From assembly GCA_043816305.1 (NCBI GenBank), contig JBDRHZ010000013.1, positions 1-54,252 on the forward strand: 54,252 bases of DNA, given 5' to 3'. How positions within the stretch are numbered: position 1 is the first letter of the stretch; each line of letters opens with the position of its first letter. This document shows positions 52,210 through 54,252 of the stretch, piece by piece. Under the pieces are notes generated by a model. The model searched no databases. It saw only the letters and a program-made list of their open reading frames with translations, and had not been told where the DNA came from. The stretch comes from JAHIVN01 sp018816645. GTDB lineage: Bacteria > Patescibacteriota > Dojkabacteria > JAHIVN01. Position numbers and translations under genes: made by a program.

Positions 52210-53168
52210 ATTGGAGCCTCTATTTCAACTTTTTTCCCCCAATCAAAGAAAAGGTTCGAACTGACTACGTCATCAATACTTAGATTCATCACAATGCCAT
52301 CGGCATTAATTTCCATCGTTATCTTTTTTATAATCAATTCAGCTTTTAGTAGTAATTGCGTATCCTCAGAAACCCAAAATCCCAGACTCGAACCAGAATA
52401 CTTTATATCACTAGCCTTGTATCCTCCTGTCGCCTGTTCAAAAGATCGGTTGAAGTAGTTTGTAAAGCTATCCAAATATACTTCATCTACTTCTACCTGA
52501 TAATAGTAGCAGTCTATTCCGTCTATCTTTTCCATACCAATATATGAATGCTGATTATCAGCGAACTCATAGAAATCTGAATCCAAAGAATCTGCCAGGA
52601 TAAATCCTGATTCTTCGGCCTCCTCGAAAGTATACTTCTCGAAAGTTCCAGATCCCGTTTTGACATATATATCATCACCTATCACATAGCTTTCTGAAGT
52701 CTCCGAAAGTCCTTCCATTTTCTGTGTAATCTTGGAGTAAAGGTAATCCTTCTGTATATCCACCTTTCCTTCCTGTGTCATATCCATTGACATACTTACA
52801 TTTGCACTTGGATACTCCGGAACCTTTACAGTAACAGACAAACTAACAGTCCCATCGTACTTATAATAGTCTCCCTCTTTAAACGAATTCGTTGCTTCTG
52901 CATATATATCATCAGCATTTGTATCGGTACCTGTAGATACAGAAGAATCTGTATTACTCTCGGTAACGGCTGTAGCATCAGATTCATCTCCTGCTGTAGT
53001 AGATTCAGAAAACGACTTTTGTGAAGAGATCTCCGAATCTGAACTCGATATACTCCTACTCCTATACAGCATCAGCCCTGCGACAAGAAAAGAAAGAAGC
53101 ATACAGATCAATAGCACTGAGCAGGCCAGAAATAGGATCCACTTCTTCTTTGAATTTGGTTTGTTCAT
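52206..53168 (-). CDS. Membrane-anchored DUF6612-like protein (paralogue 1)
   Basis: A 320-residue protein with a basic N-terminus, one transmembrane helix (about 10-35) and a Ser/Thr/Asp-rich linker (about 38-88). It ends in an extracellular beta-rich domain with repeated Tyr-rich strands of the LolA/LppX-like half-barrel type (DUF6612 group). The C-terminus ends WGKKVEIEAPI, nearly the same as the neighbouring paralogue. Such proteins are thought to bind lipids or apolar ligands at the cell surface. It lies 82 bp downstream of its paralogue, with a terminator-like hairpin between them, so expression may be separate. Confidence 0.7.
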   Translation of the reverse strand: MNKPNSKKKWILFLACSVLLICMLLSFLVAGLMLYRSRSISSSDSEISSQKSFSESTTAGDESDATAVTESNTDSSVSTGTDTNADDIYAEATNSFKEGDYYKYDGTVSLSVTVKVPEYPSANVSMSMDMTQEGKVDIQKDYLYSKITQKMEGLSETSESYVIGDDIYVKTGSGTFEKYTFEEAEESGFILADSLDSDFYEFADNQHSYIGMEKIDGIDCYYYQVEVDEVYLDSFTNYFNRSFEQATGGYKASDIKYSGSSLGFWVSEDTQLLLKAELIIKKITMEINADGIVMNLSIDDVVSSNLFFDWGKKVEIEAPI

Positions 53169-53190
53169 ATATGATTTGCCTAACGAATTG

Positions 53191-53219
53191 AAAAGAGGAA
53201 GACTTTCGTCCTCCTCTTT
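53191..53219 (-). terminator. Rho-independent terminator-like hairpin
   Basis: An 11-bp stem with one mismatch (arms 53193-53203 and 53208-53218) and a 4-base loop. On the minus strand it is followed by TTTTCAATT. It would end transcripts of the 53251-54048 gene. Confidence 0.6.
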
Positions 53220-53250
53220 ATTATAGCATTTACAGCTACTCTCAACCAGA

Positions 53251-54048
53251 TTAGATCGGAGCCTGCAAGTCTACCTTCTCTCCCCAGTTTGAGTATACAG
53301 AAGAAATCACCACATCAGTAATTGTCATCTCAAGATCCACACCCTGAGATGTACCTTTTACAGCTATTTTATCTATCTTCATATCTGACTTTACTATTCT
53401 ACTATCCTTCTTGGAAATCCAAATTTCAACTTTAGCACTATCTACAGTTATATCGCTGAAATCATCCCCTTGATTTGAACCCTGCATAGCAGCTGAAAAG
53501 GAATCAGTGAAATCCTTTAGAGCCTGTTCATCCATCACAACTTCATAATGATAACAGTCTGTACCACTAACAGACTGCTCCTCAAGGAGAGTGTATTCAG
53601 AGTCCGAGGACAGATCTTTTAGAGCATCCATCTGATCAGAAACATCTCCTGCCTCCTCCTTGGTAACTTTCTGCCATTCTCCTCCTTCATTTTTTAAATA
53701 ATAGTCTTCCCCTATAATATAAGCCTCAGTTGTAGTTGTCACTCCTTCCATAGATGTTTGACTCTTCGTATACACCCTTGCTCCCTGAATGTCTACTTTC
53801 GTTTCCCCGCTCATATCCATATCAAATGTCATATCGAAATCAGGCATACTTGGAGCCGAGACATTTGCTTTCATCGAACCATCGCTGGTCATTTGATAGT
53901 AGTCGCCCTCTGTGACCTCTTTCAATGCAGTTTTGAAAGCTTTTGTAGGAGATTGACTAAAGAAGAGAAAATATGCGGCTAGTCCACCGCCAACCACAGC
54001 ACATACAAGAAGAACTCCGCATACTGCTAAAATCACGCCTTTCTTCAT
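53251..54048 (-). CDS. Membrane-anchored DUF6612-like protein (paralogue 2)
   Basis: A 265-residue paralogue of the preceding gene: one N-terminal transmembrane helix (about 5-30), a short linker and a beta-rich extracellular domain. Shared features include EGDYY, a KVDIQ strand, EAY/ESY followed by VIGDD or IIGED, a conserved DCYYYQVEVD/DCYHYEVVMD segment and the same WGEKVDLQAPI ending. It lacks the long Ser/Thr-rich linker. Two tandem copies suggest duplication followed by linker divergence. The ligand is unknown. Confidence 0.7.
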   Translation of the reverse strand: MKKGVILAVCGVLLVCAVVGGGLAAYFLFFSQSPTKAFKTALKEVTEGDYYQMTSDGSMKANVSAPSMPDFDMTFDMDMSGETKVDIQGARVYTKSQTSMEGVTTTTEAYIIGEDYYLKNEGGEWQKVTKEEAGDVSDQMDALKDLSSDSEYTLLEEQSVSGTDCYHYEVVMDEQALKDFTDSFSAAMQGSNQGDDFSDITVDSAKVEIWISKKDSRIVKSDMKIDKIAVKGTSQGVDLEMTITDVVISSVYSNWGEKVDLQAPI

Positions 54049-54115
54049 CTGATTTAATTAATATGTAAAATATTTTATTCATATTACAGTATTTACAAAG
54101 AAAACTCAACGATTT

Positions 54116-54135
54116 GTATAGGTTGGGTACATGTT
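54116..54135 (-). mobile_element. Terminal region of insertion sequence at window edge
   Basis: Minus-strand AACATGTACCCAACCTATAC directly follows, and slightly overlaps, the transposase stop and matches 6511-6530 with one gap and few changes. It probably marks the right end of this IS. Confidence 0.5.
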
Positions 54136-54252
54136 ACGAATTCGGGTGGTTATCAAGTAACATCATATATTGTTCCATTGGTGTTTTCAAATCTAGACTA
54201 TGATGAGGTCTTTCTTCATTGTATACTTTAACGAAATCATCTAATCGTTCTT
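54134..54252 (-). CDS. DDE transposase C-terminal fragment (runs off window)
   Basis: Reading inward from the right edge on the minus strand gives 38 residues: ERLDDFVKVYNEERPHHSLD, then LKTPMEQYMMLL and a stop at 54134-54136. The YNEERPHHSL-L-TP pattern is the hallmark C-terminus of IS3/IS481-type transposases. Only the last part of the gene is in the window. It is a different copy from the truncated one at 5719-6411 (the C-terminal residues differ), but the shared element end shows the two belong to one IS group. Confidence 0.85.
   Translation of the reverse strand, partial: ERLDDFVKVYNEERPHHSLDLKTPMEQYMMLLDNHPNS

Overview
The window is AT-rich and densely coded, with short intergenic gaps and genes on both strands. 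No rRNA, tRNA or CRISPR array was seen. The gene content suggests a small-genome Patescibacteria (CPR) bacterium: an archaeal/eukaryotic-type Elp3, an adenosine-specific kinase, class II ribonucleotide reductases, a fatty-acid-salvage cluster (FakA, FakB, PlsY), Mpl-like peptidoglycan recycling, a Gram-positive-style LPETG surface protein, and many small proteins I cannot place. A Dojkabacteria- or Microgenomates-like host is a guess. No ribosomal or taxonomic marker here settles it.

Layout. 1-6.5 kb: two exported proteins and a 5'-truncated transposase remnant. 6.7-8.5 kb: a divergent thymidine-kinase-like protein and an unknown protein. 8.5-14.1 kb (minus strand): a lysyl-tRNA synthetase fused to a B3/B4 domain and an HD domain, a glycosyltransferase, a DUF2000 gene broken by one amber codon, and upstream of it a well-formed T-box leader with its own promoter. 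A four-helix-bundle gene, also broken by a single amber codon, follows. 14-28.8 kb: adenosine-specific kinase, a DUF4173 membrane protein, hydrolases, a TrmB regulator / degenerate shikimate-dehydrogenase / EamA transporter operon, small unknowns, a GT-C TPR membrane protein and an M29 aminopeptidase. 29-32.4 kb: a second EamA transporter, a GNAT and Mpl. 32.7-40.1 kb (plus strand): a nucleotide cluster of a class II reductase, a dNMP-kinase-like protein, and a 1606-residue protein that reads reductase, Ham1-type pyrophosphatase, second reductase, TSCPD, zinc ribbon. 40-44.4 kb: protein kinase, LPETG protein, Elp3. 44.5-52.2 kb (plus strand): an asparagine-synthetase-like ATPase, FakA, FakB, PlsY, two unknowns and a shortened Mfd. 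52.2-54.25 kb: two paralogous membrane-anchored proteins and the end of a second transposase whose terminal sequence matches the remnant at 6.5 kb.

The points most worth following are the reductase-Ham1-reductase fusion with a third reductase and a kinase beside it, the LysRS-B3/B4-HD fusion lying downstream of a T-box leader with a possible lysine specifier, a 25-bp sequence shared between that leader and a perfect 32-bp palindrome 31 kb away, and families of degenerate 8-bp and exact 7-bp tandem repeats confined to intergenic gaps. Recurrent promoter features are an extended -10 (TGnTATAAT) and -10 boxes only 6-7 nt before start codons, which suggest leaderless transcripts. All assignments rest on motif reading by eye. 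No database search was possible.
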